Source: Strix aluco
Lineage: Eukaryota > Chordata > Aves > Strigiformes > Strigidae
Length of the DNA stretch: 64,000 nucleotides
Assembly: GCF_031877795.1 (NCBI RefSeq)
Contig: NC_133931.1
Coordinates: forward strand, 134,144,621 to 134,208,620
Direction of reading: 5' to 3'
Numbering within the stretch: the first letter of the stretch is position 1; each line of letters starts with the position of its first letter. Under the pieces are notes generated by a model that saw only the letters and a program-made list of their open reading frames with translations, was not told where the DNA came from and made no database searches. Positions 14,243-27,800 of the stretch are shown one piece after another. A program made the position numbers and the translations under genes.

Positions 14243-17200
14243 TTTACTCATAAGTGAAGAAAAGTAACTGTTTAAAAAGTGATAGTGAAGGGGAAACACC
14301 TGCTAATAATTCAGAATGGTCAAAGTTGCATAACGATCTCACAACCACAAGTGTGGAAAGTTGAATTACAGGTGAAACTCACTGCCTATAAATGTAAAGT
14401 AACATTTTAAAAAAATACACATACACAATCCCAATCACATATAAACAGAGATGGGCTCTATACCAGTTTATAAGGATGACATTTTAGAGTCATTGAGGAC
14501 AGCTGTCTGAAAATGACACCTTGATGTTCAGCAGCAGATAAAAATCTATTAGGTTTGGCAAGTGGGAGGAGGCTTAATTGGAAAGATTTCGATAGCAAAC
14601 CAAGAATCATCATAATGTGACTTTATTCCTGGTAGCTCAAATTCTGGTTGCTGTTCTCTTTACTCCATCACAAAGAGATACAGAAGAACTAGAAAAGATG
14701 TAGGGCTTAGCAACACAGATGCTCAGAGACTAGACAGTGACTTTTACAAGAAAAGTATTTTTCGTCATTGAAGAGAGATGCATACAGAGTGGCTAGAACA
14801 GAGGTCCATAAATCAAAGGGCATGAAAGAGAAATTGAGGCTCACAAACTAGAGGCCATTTAATAAAATTATTGGCGATTTTCAAATGCAAGGAAGAGTTA
14901 TTTTACAAATGTGGAATTCATTGTCACAACATACTCTGAAGGTCAAATGCTAAAAAGGAGGATTATAAAGGTAGCAAAGCATAAATCATTAAACATGATG
15001 ATCACATAGAGATCTAGACTGGAATACACCAAACTGCTTTGAAATACACCAAAGTGCTGACCAGCAGAAGCTGACTGTCTCTTCCAAGCAAAAGATCACT
15101 TTATGCTACCTCTGTTTCTTACACTCTTTCTTAAGAATCAATTATTTTCTAGTGTTGAAAATTTTCAATTTTACTCTGATCCAGTAGAGATACTATTATA
15201 ATTTCCTTTCTATTCCCCAACATTTCTAGGTGCAAAAAATTTTTAGATTTTACATTTTAGTAACTTTAGTATAGCATTTATTTTTCAGTTAACATCTTTA
15301 CATATATTTATTGTTAATAATCTAACAAATGAACATCAGTAAACAGCAAACATATTAAAATCTCCTCTATATTGACCAAAAAAAAATTTAATTATTTTTA
15401 TCAAGGTATCAAGAACTGAAGGAATTTTCTTTGTAACATACCAAGAACTGAAAGAAACAAAAAAGAAAGTGTGTCCAAGAAGCTATTTAGAAGTTACTAA
15501 AATAGTTCTTGAATGTATCAAAGTTTAAAAAAATAGTGTCCCCATGTTATGACTGGTGCTATATTATTTTTTCATGTTTAAATATATACAGTATACTGAA
15601 TTCACCAATGCAATTAACTGCATTTGTACATAATTGAGGACGTAGCTGAGCCTAAGATGACACTACTAAAGATTTTGTTTCCATTGACTCAGAATTGCAT
15701 TTCTGGTGAATAAGAAATTGCAAACAGAAAAATAAGACCATAATAGGCCATATAGGTTTCTACAGCAGATATGGAAATATATATCTAGAGCTAGGCCTAG
15801 GTCACGCCACAGAAAAATACAAAATGTCTGCATACACCAAAGAAACTCTGAAGTCTCCAAATGTCATCACATGAATCCTTGCAGAAGCATCAGCACTAAC
15901 CAAAGTTCACAGCTCAGCTCCTTTTAAAGTATGTGATGAACTTCTTTATTTTCTAAATGACTTTAAGGAGGAAAGTTTTCTAATTGTAATGAAGATATCA
16001 AACAAAAAACTTACCTTAAATTGTTACCCAGATGATTACTTATTAGGAACTTGTCACACTGGACATTGTGTAACTTAAACTGCAGCCTAGTCCCTTCTAC
16101 TATTTACATCCTTCAGTGTCCAAGCTTGTGACCACGCACAATCTTAAAATGCAAGTAGAAGAATGTGTTTCACATATTGAAGACTGTCAACTTATTCTCT
16201 TATTGTACTCTTGCCACACATTATTTTCTATTGAAGAACTGTTCTTCAGAAATATTACATAGGTAACTAATAACTATTAGCTTAAAAATGGTTATTTCAG
16301 TTATTTACTAACAGATGTCTTTTTTAATTACTCATTTATTTTGGAAGTCTTTAAAGTTTTATAACAAGACTAGTTAAATAAATGTTTTAGCTGTGACCTC
16401 AGGCAGAATTTGTTCCAAAGAGCATTCTTTGGCTGATGAAGCCTGACATCAGAACCTCAATTCTTCTTGGTACTGTAACACTCTTTTAGAGTATGTGAAG
16501 GAATTTTCTACTCATTAGCATACTTTTCCATTTATATTTCTGAGAGAAAAAGTCTCCTTTGTTCATGAGAAACAAGCAAAGAAAAGTTATGAAAGTTAAT
16601 TTTTAAAATGCTTCACAAAGTGATTTAACCCAAAGCCATTCTTCCTGCACTGCATGCACTGAATGGCAATTGCCTGCCAGGCTTAAGCTGTGGTTCAGTC
16701 CATATAATGACATTGCATTAGGAAACTGCTTATAGGGCTAACCACAAGAGTATACAGAACAAACTTTAAAAAAATTAAAAAAAAAAGAAATCACAGAAGT
16801 CAAGCAACAAAAAGATTCTAATTACTTCAGTTGAATAGCTTGATTTTACTTTTACATGATTACAGTAAGTGTTGTTAGTCCACATTGTCTGTGCTTTTTA
16901 TTTAGTAAGTAGGACAAAAAGTAATAGAAAAGGGCCTTTGTTTTATCGGTAGCACTTTTATGACAAGTTATGCCTTGAGCATACACAGAGAGCCACGGCA
17001 CTCAAATGGGAAGCATATAATGCCACTACTTCCCCGGAGTAAAATTTCTCTGGTACAACAAATTCATAGTAGAAAGTTGATTGTAGCAGAACTCTGTAAA
17101 ATACTTGCTCTTTTCCCCAAATAAGTTTGCTTTTAACGACTTTGAAAGTTGACTAAGCAGCTAGGCCACCAAAACTGCTACCATCATGACAAAGAGCTAA

Positions 17201-17383
17201 GAAGCTCTCTTCACGTCTTGACAGGTTTCTTTCTGAAATCAGAAGAAAAAAAACGATAACGCCAAGTGTTCCTAAAAACTTTCATGGAACAGGCAAAATT
17301 GTATCTGAAAACCACTAAACTTTTGTAACACAAAACAAAGTTACTTGGAAGATGTCTGCCTAGAAAGCACCGCGATCTAATGC

Positions 17384-17505
17384 ATTAGAATCAATCAAAG
17401 AATATCAGGTGGGAAGAGACCTCAAGGATCATCTGGTCCACCCTTTCTTGGCAAAGAAATGGTCTAAAGACTAAGGTCCAAGAGGACCCCATCTAAGGAA
17501 AATCT
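17384..17505 (-). mobile_element. Old CR1 LINE 3' tail fragment
   Basis: Read on the minus strand this matches the 3' untranslated end of avian CR1 elements. On the + strand the order is a decayed AGAATCA tail motif, then GGTGGGAAGAGACCTCAAGG, then ATCATCTGGTCCACC, which is the usual reverse-complement CR1 end. The terminal octamers are degenerate and the match fades near 17505, so only about 120 bases of an old, 5'-truncated copy remain. No coding part is left. Confidence 0.75.
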
Positions 17506-20500
17506 TTTCATTGTCTTTGGTATCAGTTGATCAGCTCATGTCATCATTTTCTGTGTCCTGAGTAATTCCTACATCTACTTTCCTCATTTTTAAAGTGGAC
17601 CTTGTACATGCTCACAGGAAACTTGTTAAGCCTGACTAAATCAGCGTGTAAAATACCGAATTACAACAAAATACTAGTGTCAGTCAGTGCCAAAATTCAC
17701 AAGTATGAGTCTCCTTTTTGATCACTACAGGTTCTCATATACAGTAAAAACAGAGGATAGTCCATCCTTTTATGCAGAGAGCTTAGCAAAATAAGAGCTG
17801 TTGGGACTTATTAGAAGACTGTGAAAGGGCTGGAGAAATTCAAAGAGGAGAGACCAATCTAGACCAGCAAAACAAAAACTGCAGTAACTAAGGGCAAATA
17901 GCTCTTATGTCACAAACTTTTTCTGTATTCTTGTAGCTGCCTTTCCGTTTTAGAAAAGTAGGTTATGATAGCAGTTAAAAAAGCAACACACCAAACTACA
18001 CTACTAACAGGCATCCCCAATGTCATGCTTTTACTAATGCTATTCACATTTTTTTTCTAAGTAAGAACAGACTGAAATATCTGTAAAATTTTCAGACTCA
18101 AAGTCAGACAATTTGAACATTCTGTGATGAATAGTTAATACCATCAGAAGCAGAAGATCTGGATTGTGATCTGTTTTCTGAGAAACTGTAGCATATTAAC
18201 ATAGTTCGAGGCAGAGTTCAAGCAAACACTACTGGAGAATTGTGATACCAAACAAAGCAGCACCTCTTTGCAACACAGTACCAGTGCTACAATAATCCAG
18301 TTTTTTAAAAACAAAATAGTGTTTTACCTCAAAAGTACTCAATCTGATTCCTGAAAAGCAACAAAGTATTAAAAATTATAAGGAACTGCTTTTCAGACAT
18401 ACAATACAATCTTTTTAGACATATGCCTGACTATGCAATTTGAGCCTCCTCTGCTCTTACACAGATACAAATTATAATTAACTTCACTTAGTGACTAAGA
18501 CTCCCTGATGAAGAAATAAAACAGTTCCTAACTCAGATGCACATTTAATAGATGAATTGTTAGAATGGAATTAAATCAGGGTTCAAACATCAACATTTCT
18601 ATGCATAGAAAAAAAGCTTATAAAGCTTGATTTTTTTCTCCAGCCCAGTTTCTGAAGTCCCAGTTCAAAAATATAGGCCAAGTTTCATACCGTCTTCAAA
18701 CTTTCTCAAAGTCAGCTTGCACAGTGCAAGTCTGACCCATTTTGAGTGGGCTCTTCAAAAATAACTAAATAAACGAATCAGGTGGCTGCATCACTTCTCA
18801 TAATACATTTTTTCTGCATTAAAGGTTTCGCACATGAAATATATTAGCATTTGAATTCCATACTCTGAAGAAGAGATTGCTGTAAAGAACTCACAGGCAT
18901 CTTGAGGCTGATTAGTTAGCTCAAGGTAGATTAGTTCTTTCTGTGCAATATTATTACTATACTGCTTCCTTCTTTTGGGATGCTAAAGAATGACAACTCT
19001 TTAACTCAATTCTAGTATCTTCTTTTGTGAGCATCTGAAATAGAGGAATGGGAAGCATTAGGACATGGTTGTGGACAAACTTCTTCTAATTAGCAAAACT
19101 GACCTAAATACTATCCCATGTGGGCCTGTCAATTGGAAAATAATCTTGAAATTTCATCCAAAACATTTCAGTAAGAAGAAAAATATTTCTACCCTAAAAA
19201 TCATATTTTCTGAGGCATTTTTAAAAATAGGTTCATTCTGATTATTAAACAATTTTATTCTGAAAAACAGTTATCAGATTTTTTTATAGTTTTTTTTTGG
19301 CTGAGCCTACCTTAAATCCACAGCAACTGTATTACTTTCAGTGCAGCAAAAGGTGGTATATATTAGTTCTCTCTAAAAATTCCTGCTAATATATTTCAAA
19401 GTGTTATTTCAGATACGAATAAGATGGATTTCTTAATATACACACAGCAGATTTTCTCTGAGGATAACTATTATGAGAAATTCAGGAGAAGTCCATTGAT
19501 AAGGTAAAAGGACCTTCATAGCCTGAGAACTGCTATCTATAATCTTGGCACTTTGATCTCTCAGAATATGAACTAACGCTATATCTGGGATGTAGCTCAT
19601 TATTAACAGTTAAGTATCTTAAGATGGAGCAGCTTTGAAGATCACTTCCAATATCAATAGCTTGCATTTATATAAGGCTTTCATTTCAAGGACAATGCTA
19701 CAGGGTGCCTGAATCTGATATACATGTGCATGTATATATAAACTTCTATTTGCATTCAAACACCTCATTAAGGTTATAAATATTGTAAATATAAATGCAC
19801 AATCTATCATCTTAACTATAGTTTTTGAGACTTTAATATATAAGGCTAGATGATAGGCCAAAGTATAATCACAGACATCAATGGAATTATACTAATTAAT
19901 TGTGGAGAACATCATCCAGTGCTCTCTGCAGAAAAAGTTATATCAGAAGACTTTTGCATGGAAGATAAGTAGAATAACCTTCATTTATTTTAATAGGTTC
20001 TGACAATATGAGGGGAAAGCAAGACATCTTTTACAGAGTAATCTTGGATAAAATACCGTTTGCGCTATTTCGCTTTATAAAGAATAGGCATTTCAGTCAA
20101 AGTCAGATTTTCAGAAAAATTTACTTCTGGTGAAAATTCTCAGCCAAGATCTTCAAAATTTCCACCAGGCTATTTTTAAATGAGGTACCCAGGCCAGAGA
20201 CTTTTCATCGGGGGAAAAAAAAAAAAAAAAACCAACCCCAAACTATTAAAAAAAGTGTTCTGTTCAAGTATTTCTTATTTAGCAAGCAGCACTAGTTCAC
20301 CTTCACTGAAACCGATCATGCTTGCTATGCAATATTTGAAGGGTACATTGTATTATAATTTACCTCTTTCACTTCTCTACGCATGTCCTCCTCCAACTGT
20401 GCAGATTGAATTTGACCAAAACATCTAAGGAAGGGAGTCAACACAGAAAACAATTTACCATTTAAAAAAATATATTTCTAAACAAACATAGGTTAACCTT

Positions 20501-23500
20501 TTCCTCAACACCAGCTCATGACTTCAAACAGGGAGGACAAATTCCCTCCACCACTGAAGCAAAAGAGAACTTTAATACCGACTTCAGAAAGGTTGGATGT
20601 CATCTGTCAAAACTAAGGAAAGATGTAAGGAGTTTAACTTATTACTTATTTAAATAACTAATCTTTTACCAGGCTGTCCATTTTTTTAGATACTACAACT
20701 AAGTAAAAGATTAGTTTTCCATAACTACTGTAAAAGCCTTCCACAATGAAACATTTGCAGTATCTTCTGTATTGCATCCTATTTCCAAGTGTAATGACCC
20801 TCAAAATCCAAGATTGATTTTGGCTTTACTCTGATCAATACTAATCTCCAAGATATATTAGACTTTACATTGACCTAAACAAAAAGGTCATTATATGTAT
20901 ATTAGTCAATCTCCAAAACATTTATTAAATTAATTTGAGGGACCACAAAGGGTGTTTTGTTATAACCGTTTCTATCTGGGACTTCTATCCATCATCCTTA
21001 GTGAGATTTAAATGCAACTGATAATTCACATAATCACCTAGTCACTGTAGTGGAATTCTCAAAATGTCTTGACCTGTCCTCTATTATTTTAAAATTAATC
21101 TTTTTGTATGTATCTAATTGGAGGAACACCACGATATTACACAGTTACTAGACTATTAGAATCCAATCTTACACATATTAAAGTCAATGGGAGAACACAT
21201 CTCCAGATGTCCAGAACTGAACTCTTAAAGACTTGGGGGAATCTAAAATCCTACATTTTGACTGTAAGTCCCCCAGAAAGCAAAGCAGGAGAAGCTTTCT
21301 CAATCAAAGGACTTTGACCAGTACATTCTTAAAAGAAGCAGAGCGCCCAGAAGCTTATTTATATAAAGCTCATTCTTGAAAAATACAGATTTCTGATTAG
21401 CTTTTTTAGGATATTGGCTGATTTCAAATTAGGACTATAAAACCTACACATGCATTAAGTGAGTGATAATTTTATGGCAAAATTGTTACTGACTGATCTG
21501 GGGTAGGCTCCTCATCACTTTTGCTCTTTTTCCTCAAACAAACAAAACCAAGACTCAAGCTTAGTAAAAACACAAAAAAAAAGAGAAAGATCAATAAATA
21601 CATGATATTATTCATAATTTTTAATATTAAAATTAGTAAATTCATTTAATGCCTTTTTTGTTCTTGTTACACAATGTAATTTTGCCTCCCTATGACATTA
21701 TAGATTTCAATAGAACTATTTGCATTTTGGACAGATAACACAATTTACTCTTTGCATAGTAAAGACCCCATATTGTAAATTATTTGAGGCAATAATCATG
21801 TGTTTATTGTCTCCCTCAGGCAATTTATCCTAAATTAAATAATTTTACAACCTAGCTGAAATTTTGTTAAGCGAAAGTAATACTAAATATTCCATGACAT
21901 TTCTGTCCGGAAGTCTGAACATAATAAAAAAAATTATATAATACCATTCATAATATACTTTTTTTGTAAGTTATTCACAGGCACTTAAATACAATACTAA
22001 TAGACCTTATATACTTACAAGTTTGACACGTCAGCAGCATTTGCTTAAAAATTCAACTTTAAACTTTCTATTGCTTTAGCTCTGGGGATGCAAATACTAA
22101 AAGACACAGGACTAGGCAGACTAATGTGATTAGTAACCAGGAGGAGAAATTGCTTAAAAAAAAATAAAAAGTTAACAAAAAAAGTGGATAGTAATCAAGA
22201 GCGAGGACATAAAAAGCTAAAAAGGAAGCAAATAATTTCATGAACATAGTGAAATATTTCCAAACAATCATCCAAGTTTCCTAACAATGGCTTAAACATC
22301 TTTCCAAGCTGGCCAGAGCGAAGATGTCCACACTTCAAACTCAACTATCCGATGCCTTTTGGATTTCCACTTCCATAACACTACCGCCACTGTTGCTCTT
22401 CTAATGCACCAGGGGAGAGAGAGGGGCTACTATCACTTATCCTGCTCCATTTGGAATCCATGACATTTTAAATCACCCATGTAAAGTATCTTTCTACTAA
22501 ATAAAATTGTATTAGAAGTAAACTAATTTCTACCCAAATGGACAAACAAGTAGTCCCAAAGTATATGGGTTACCTAAGTATCCACCAAGCAACAGAGGAG
22601 CATTTCCCAAACTTCGTCATCTTGATTTTAACCAGAAAGAGCATAGCACATCTTCTACAATAGTTGCTAATGAATTGATCCAAAAGACATCTCTAAGGAA
22701 CAACTGAGAGCCAAACAGAAGCCTGTGCTGTTATCTGAAATGTCAGTAGTTCTGCTGAAGATGATGGCATGCCACAGAAAAGTAAAATGACATTTTCTTA
22801 TGCACTGCACAAAAAGAGAGGGAAAAAGAACAAGATTCCCCAGACTAAAGCTCTTCTAAACTTGCCTTTCATTTTCTTTTAAAATTTTCTGTCATAGTTA
22901 GCAGAGTTTCAGCTCCACAAACTACTGAGGACACTTTCCGTGCTGGCTTTGGTATTTTAGGGTGAAAGAAGAATGTCTGAAAACATCTCCATTGCCTAAT
23001 TTTTCATATCACTTTTACAAAAGGGCTAGGATTGGAAACCATTTTGAATATTATGAGTTTTCAGGTGGAATTTCTGGGAGTGTGGTCATATAGCAGGGGA
23101 GCCAGTCCTAAGCACAGACTGAGGAATGAGAGAGCAGGAAAGATTAATCTCTGTCTTCAGGCAGCCTAGAAGGCTGCTAAAGGAAAGGCAAAAGAAACAC
23201 GCATAGAGAGACAGGATGCACACAATGCAGTTTTAGCCTGCTAAGGCACAGACAAGCAGCTTAAACTTGACATAGAAGAGAAGTCACTCGAGAGGAATTA
23301 AACATTGGCAAGTGCCAAAAAAAGAATAAAGGGTTTCTGAAGCTGTGTTTTAAACAGACTGGAGAACTGGATTGGCATGTTGCGTGGCATGACATTTAAA
23401 GCTTTGACAGAAGCTAAATGCAACCATTTCCCTGGGCCCATACCACTGCTAAGCATATAATCCCTTCTGGAAAACAGACAAGCTCCATCTTAAAACTTCT

Positions 23501-23754
23501 GCAGTATTTCCCCACCTCTCTCTACTGCCACTGGGCATTTCAGAATCCACATGCTCTAACAAGGGGATGTTCTCCGAATTTCTGCAAGAAAATTTTATCA
23601 GGGGTAGTAGATACTAAGTTGCTTTTGTACAGTGTCCTTTATCACAAGGTTCTGCTTCCCTTCCGTTAATCCCCTCCTGACTTTGCAGATGGAGTCCATG
23701 TCCTACATAGCTTTCATTTCACTTGGTCAAACAAACCAGGATCTCCCTTACCTC
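17506..23754. other. AT-rich non-coding DNA, no gene recognised
   Basis: Unique-looking AT-rich sequence with one A17 run (20215-20231). Open frames are short and unsupported. I see no promoter, RNA gene or clear mobile element. Confidence 0.55.
20215..20231. repeat. Poly-A run (A17)
   Basis: Seventeen consecutive A followed by CCAACCCC. No element body is recognisable upstream. It could be a slipped mononucleotide tract. Confidence 0.8.
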
Positions 23755-23862
23755 TTTACGACAAGGCAGACTCACTACATATTCAGACTATCCTTTTAGC
23801 TCTTCTCAGCACCTGGTCCAATTTCAGTTATTTCTTCTTGAAGATGAGTGATCAGAACATTT
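23755..23862 (-). mobile_element. Possible ancient CR1 fragment beside a younger LTR
   Basis: The words on the + strand (a TAGCTCTTCTCAGCACCTGG block, then TCCAATTTCAG, then TTCTTGAAGATG and GATCAGAAC) follow the order seen in the reverse complement of CR1 3' regions. The likeness is imperfect and rests on memory of the family consensus. If real, it is an old copy, and the solo LTR that begins at 23877 landed just beside it. It may instead be chance similarity. Confidence 0.35.
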
Positions 23863-23871
23863 CATCTCATT

Positions 23872-23876
23872 GTAAG
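23872..23876. repeat. Target-site duplication GTAAG, left copy
   Basis: Exact 5-base match to 24814-24818, directly abutting the TG start of the LTR. A 5-base duplication is what class III (ERVL-like) and some other retroviral integrases leave. Confidence 0.85.
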
Positions 23877-24813
23877 TGTGCTGGGTCTGTGTGTACGGTG
23901 GGGTTTTTTGGTAGTAACAGAAGGGGGCTACAGCGGTGGCCCCCTGTGAGAAGCTTCTCAAAAGCTTCCCTGGCCCTAAGTTGGACACACCTCTGGCCAA
24001 GGCCAAGCCAATTAACGACAGTGGCCGTGCATCTGTGATAACATATTTAAGAAGAGGAATCTGGGAAGAGGAGTTGGAGTTGTGAGGAGAACATCTGTGC
24101 AAACACTGAGGCCAGTGAAAGAACGGAGGAGGAAGGGGGATAGGTGTACCAGAGCAGATGCTGACCTGCAGCCCATGGGGGACCCCAGGCCATAGCATGT
24201 GGCTGTGCCCGAAGAAGGCCGGGACTCTGTGGAAAGCCCATGCTGTTGTAGTTCGGCACTGAGAGGACTACAACACCTGGGAGGGACCCATGTTGGAGCA
24301 GCTTGGGAAGAGTTTTCAGCCTGTGCAAAGGACTCATGCCAGAGTAAGTTTGTGGATGACTGTCTCCTGTGAGAGGGACCCCACGCTGAAGCAGGGAAGG
24401 AGCGCAAGGAGTCCTCCCCCTGAGGAGGAAAGAGCAGTGGAACTGACTGTACCCCCCCATTCCCTGCCCTGCTACACTGCTGGGGGAAAAGAGGTAGAGA
24501 TATTGGGAGCAAAGCTGAGCCCAGGAAGAAGGGAGGGGTGGGCGAAGGTGTTTTCAAGATACGGTAATGCTTCTCACTGTCCTACTCTTTGTAAGTGTTG
24601 TTGTTGTTAGTGTCTGAATTAAATTTATGTTCTTTTTTTTCTTCCCTAACAAGCCTGTCTTTTGCCCATGACCATAACTGTGAGTCATCCTTCCCCATCC
24701 TTGTTTCAACTCCCGAACCTTTTGTTGTATTTTCTCCTTCCTATTCCTGAGGGCAAAGGAGTGAGCAAGAGGCTGCGTGGTGCTCAGTTGCCCTCTAGGC
24801 TCAAACCACGACA
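23877..24813 (+). mobile_element. Solo LTR of an avian endogenous retrovirus (937 bp)
   Basis: The element begins TGTGCTGGGTCTG and ends CCACGACA, so it has the retroviral TG...CA termini, and it is flanked by GTAAG on both sides. A TATA-like box (TATTTAA, 24044-24050) lies about 170 bases in, and a decayed polyadenylation-signal region (AATTAAA, 24617-24623) lies about 190 bases before the end, giving + strand polarity of U3, R and U5. No gag, pol or env sequence is attached, so the provirus was reduced to a solo LTR by LTR-LTR recombination. Between 24170 and 24400 there are degenerate repeats of a motif reading roughly GGGACCCACGCTGGAGCAG. I recognise the sequence type as a common neoavian LTR family, probably ERVL-related, from memory rather than a search. 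Open frames of up to 181 codons on the minus strand within it are antisense noise. Confidence 0.9.
24044..24050 (+). promoter_or_regulatory. TATA-like box of the LTR promoter
   Basis: TATTTAA in the position expected for the U3 promoter of the + strand LTR. Whether it is still active cannot be judged. Confidence 0.55.
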
Positions 24814-24818
24814 GTAAG
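24814..24818. repeat. Target-site duplication GTAAG, right copy
   Basis: Exact copy of 23872-23876 immediately after the CA end of the LTR. Confidence 0.85.
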
Positions 24819-27800
24819 TTATTGTGAGATGACACTAATATTTGTATTAGATCTTTCAGAAGCCTCTCTACTCAGGCATCATAAGGTTAGATTTTGCTTT
24901 TTCCATTGCTACATTACATTGGCAGTCCAGGTGAATATTTACTTTATCTCTCCCATAAGTTTCTATCACAGAACAAATCTTATATACCCATATATGAGGA
25001 CTAATTAATTAATTACAACATCATTCCAAGGCCTCAATTTCATCAACTTGTAATATCAACATTTTTGCCAAATATGCAACAGAGGAGAAAAAGACAAGTG
25101 TAGAAAGAGACTTGGTTTTCATTCATAAATTTCAAGAAAGCTGCTATGCATCCACACACCACCAGTTAACCATCTGAAAGTTTAAGTGGATTCTCAAATT
25201 TTACAAGTCATTTTCAACCTGTAGTACGCAAATGACTTCCAAGAGGTCTAATATATGAAATTAAGAAAAATGGGCCTACTGACAGCAAGTTTTAAATGGA
25301 AAATTGATTCCACTGGAAAATTACTAGTGGTCTGCAAATTGCAATAAATCTGAGAACCACTTCTTGTATTATCTGGGTATCTTCCTTGCATGTGGTAGTT
25401 TGAGGACAGGTCACAGTTCTGACAGGCATTCCATGCTTATGATAAGTAAAACTAACAGCTCAAAGATATTGAACATATTTAGCTCATTAATAGTTCTGCT
25501 TCTGGAAGAAAAAGTAACTTTTACATCAGAAAAATCCAGAATAGCAGACTGAAACCTGTCATGTATGTGCACATCAGCATTCTAGCTCATCTTTTCCTGC
25601 ATCTCCTTCACCACCCATTTATTTAATCCTGGTTTCAAACCCTGTCAGGTAAAAGTCACAAGCACATAAGAAAATAAATGAATAAGCAAGATTTCTTTTC
25701 ATATTATTAAAGAAGCAAAACCCAGGATATCCCTTATATTATCGACACATTGTCTTTTCACTCTAATGAAATAGAGCTGGAGAAGGTAGACTATGCTATG
25801 GATAAGAATTAATTTAATACAGTTTTGCAGCTGTTAAGACAAAAATTAAAATGCTTTGTCTTCCTGATTACATTCTGAATACATTTTGGATACATTGATC
25901 AACTATTGATCAAGTGCGACAAAGCGGTGACTTGCACCTTTAGAATTTAGAGAGGTCAGGGAGAGATCAGTGACAAGGCATTTCACCCCACTCACATTGA
26001 CCGAGTAGTTACCATAGAAAACAGTAGTTACTAAGAATGGAAACCTTGGGATTTGGCTACTTCAGCTGAATTCATTAATTCAATAAGATTTTTAGTATCC
26101 AGTACAAACTAACCATTAAAATTATCCCTTTCTCCTCTGACCACATTAATGTTTCAATAGGATCCAAATAAAAACTTTGTTGTTCTCATGTGGATTCGAA
26201 GGAGGGCCTAACTGAGGCAATCCTAGTTTCCTTCCCCCTCTCTAATGGCCAGCTGTAACAAATACACTATGTACGACTGCTGTAATATATGGTACACTGA
26301 CATGTTATATAGCCTACAGAATTACCATGTCAGAATATTATCACTTTGTCAGCTTCCCACTACTCCCTCTTGTCATAAAATGCACAATGTGGGAAGATAA
26401 ATGTGGATCCAAGTGCCTAATCACGTCTGGAATTTCTGGTATGTTGTACTGCCCAGTGAAACAAATTATAAAACACCAGGAATAAAGTGGTAGTTGCTAA
26501 AGATTCCCTAAGTTTACAAAGACAAGTCATCAACAATATTAAGCCTCAATCCCTTCCAAGGACAAAAAATCCCCGCGAAGCAGAGCAAGTGCCATCTCAC
26601 CAGAAAACTGGCATTACTCTACCGTAGTGTCATAAAACCAATGAAACTTCTGGTAACTTCAGGTAAGAAGAAGAAACATCTCCACAGTTCTGCTGAATCT
26701 CAAGTCAGTACAATCTAACAAAATTAACCAGTCACATAAATCTCGATTTTAAAAAAGTCCTCAATTATTATCTAATATTATTCTGATGGCCTTAACAGAA
26801 ACCAAGCCATTCCAAAATAAATCCAATAGTATGGCCAAAACAGCAACACATCACAGATGTGTATGTAAAAAAACCACCTCTTCCCAAAGCACAGCATGCT
26901 GTTCTCCAGCAACTTTGGTAACATGCATCCCCCACTGCCTTCCAGATGCCCTCTAAGAGACCTCTCAGAAGAAAAAGCTTACTCAGCAGGATCTTTGGAA
27001 AGGGGGACTAAAGTTAGGAAAGGGCAGGATAGGTCCTGTGACCTATACGTAAGTAGCAAAGAATTTTAGTATGTTATCCTGCAAACATTAAAACTAAAGG
27101 ATGACCTGATCAGCATTTGAAAAGTGAACATTTTTAATGAAGTACAAGAGTCTGTTAAAACAACTTTCCTCAGAGCAGCTCCTTAGTGCTGATTTATAAA
27201 TTAGTGCTGATTTATAAATTAGTGCTGATTTATAAATTGCTAAATGTAATCATGCCAGAATTTTAACTCAGAATTAAGCATCCCAACCTCAGTGCTACAC
27301 TTTAAATAGCGCATACTACACACAAAACCGCATCCATAACCCAGATCTAATTTTTTTCAGTTTCCATAATACAACAGATTTATATTTCACTTAAGACGGG
27401 TTATTAAAAGAAAACACCATTAACTTGAACTTAACTTTATGCCAACAGCATTTACTATAAGAGTGATTTTTCTTAATTAGACGTTTTTCTCTGCTTTCCT
27501 TTTGGCTGTTTAAGAGTGCCCCAGAAGAACTGTCAATGTATGGGATACAAACCTGTCCCCATCCCCTCTGCTCTCCTTTCACATGCCTCTTGCAGCATCA
27601 GCTTCACCAGTCCTGTTACAAAACACCCTGTAACCACGTAAGTAACAGCACTGAACGCTTCCCGGCACAGAGTTGCACTTCTGCCAGGATATAAAGGGAG
27701 CAACTACAACTCAACTCCTGTAACATGCAGAAATTAACCTGACAAATGAGATTTTTTTCTCCCTAATGTCTTTCAGAGACAGCGATTATTTCCTTTCACA

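Larger units (their letters stand above)
11001..17383. other. AT-rich non-coding DNA, no gene recognised
   Basis: Mostly unique AT-rich sequence. It contains a CA/A-rich tract at about 12331-12402 and a TA-rich, microsatellite-like stretch near 13.9-14.25 kb. Short open frames near 13.2 kb were examined and have no convincing domain. I see no transposon body, RNA gene or promoter. Confidence 0.55.

Noticed and set aside
24012..24557. A 181-codon open frame on the minus strand
   Set aside because: It lies entirely inside the + strand solo LTR, is antisense to it, is Pro/Ser-rich and has no domain. It is a by-product of LTR composition.
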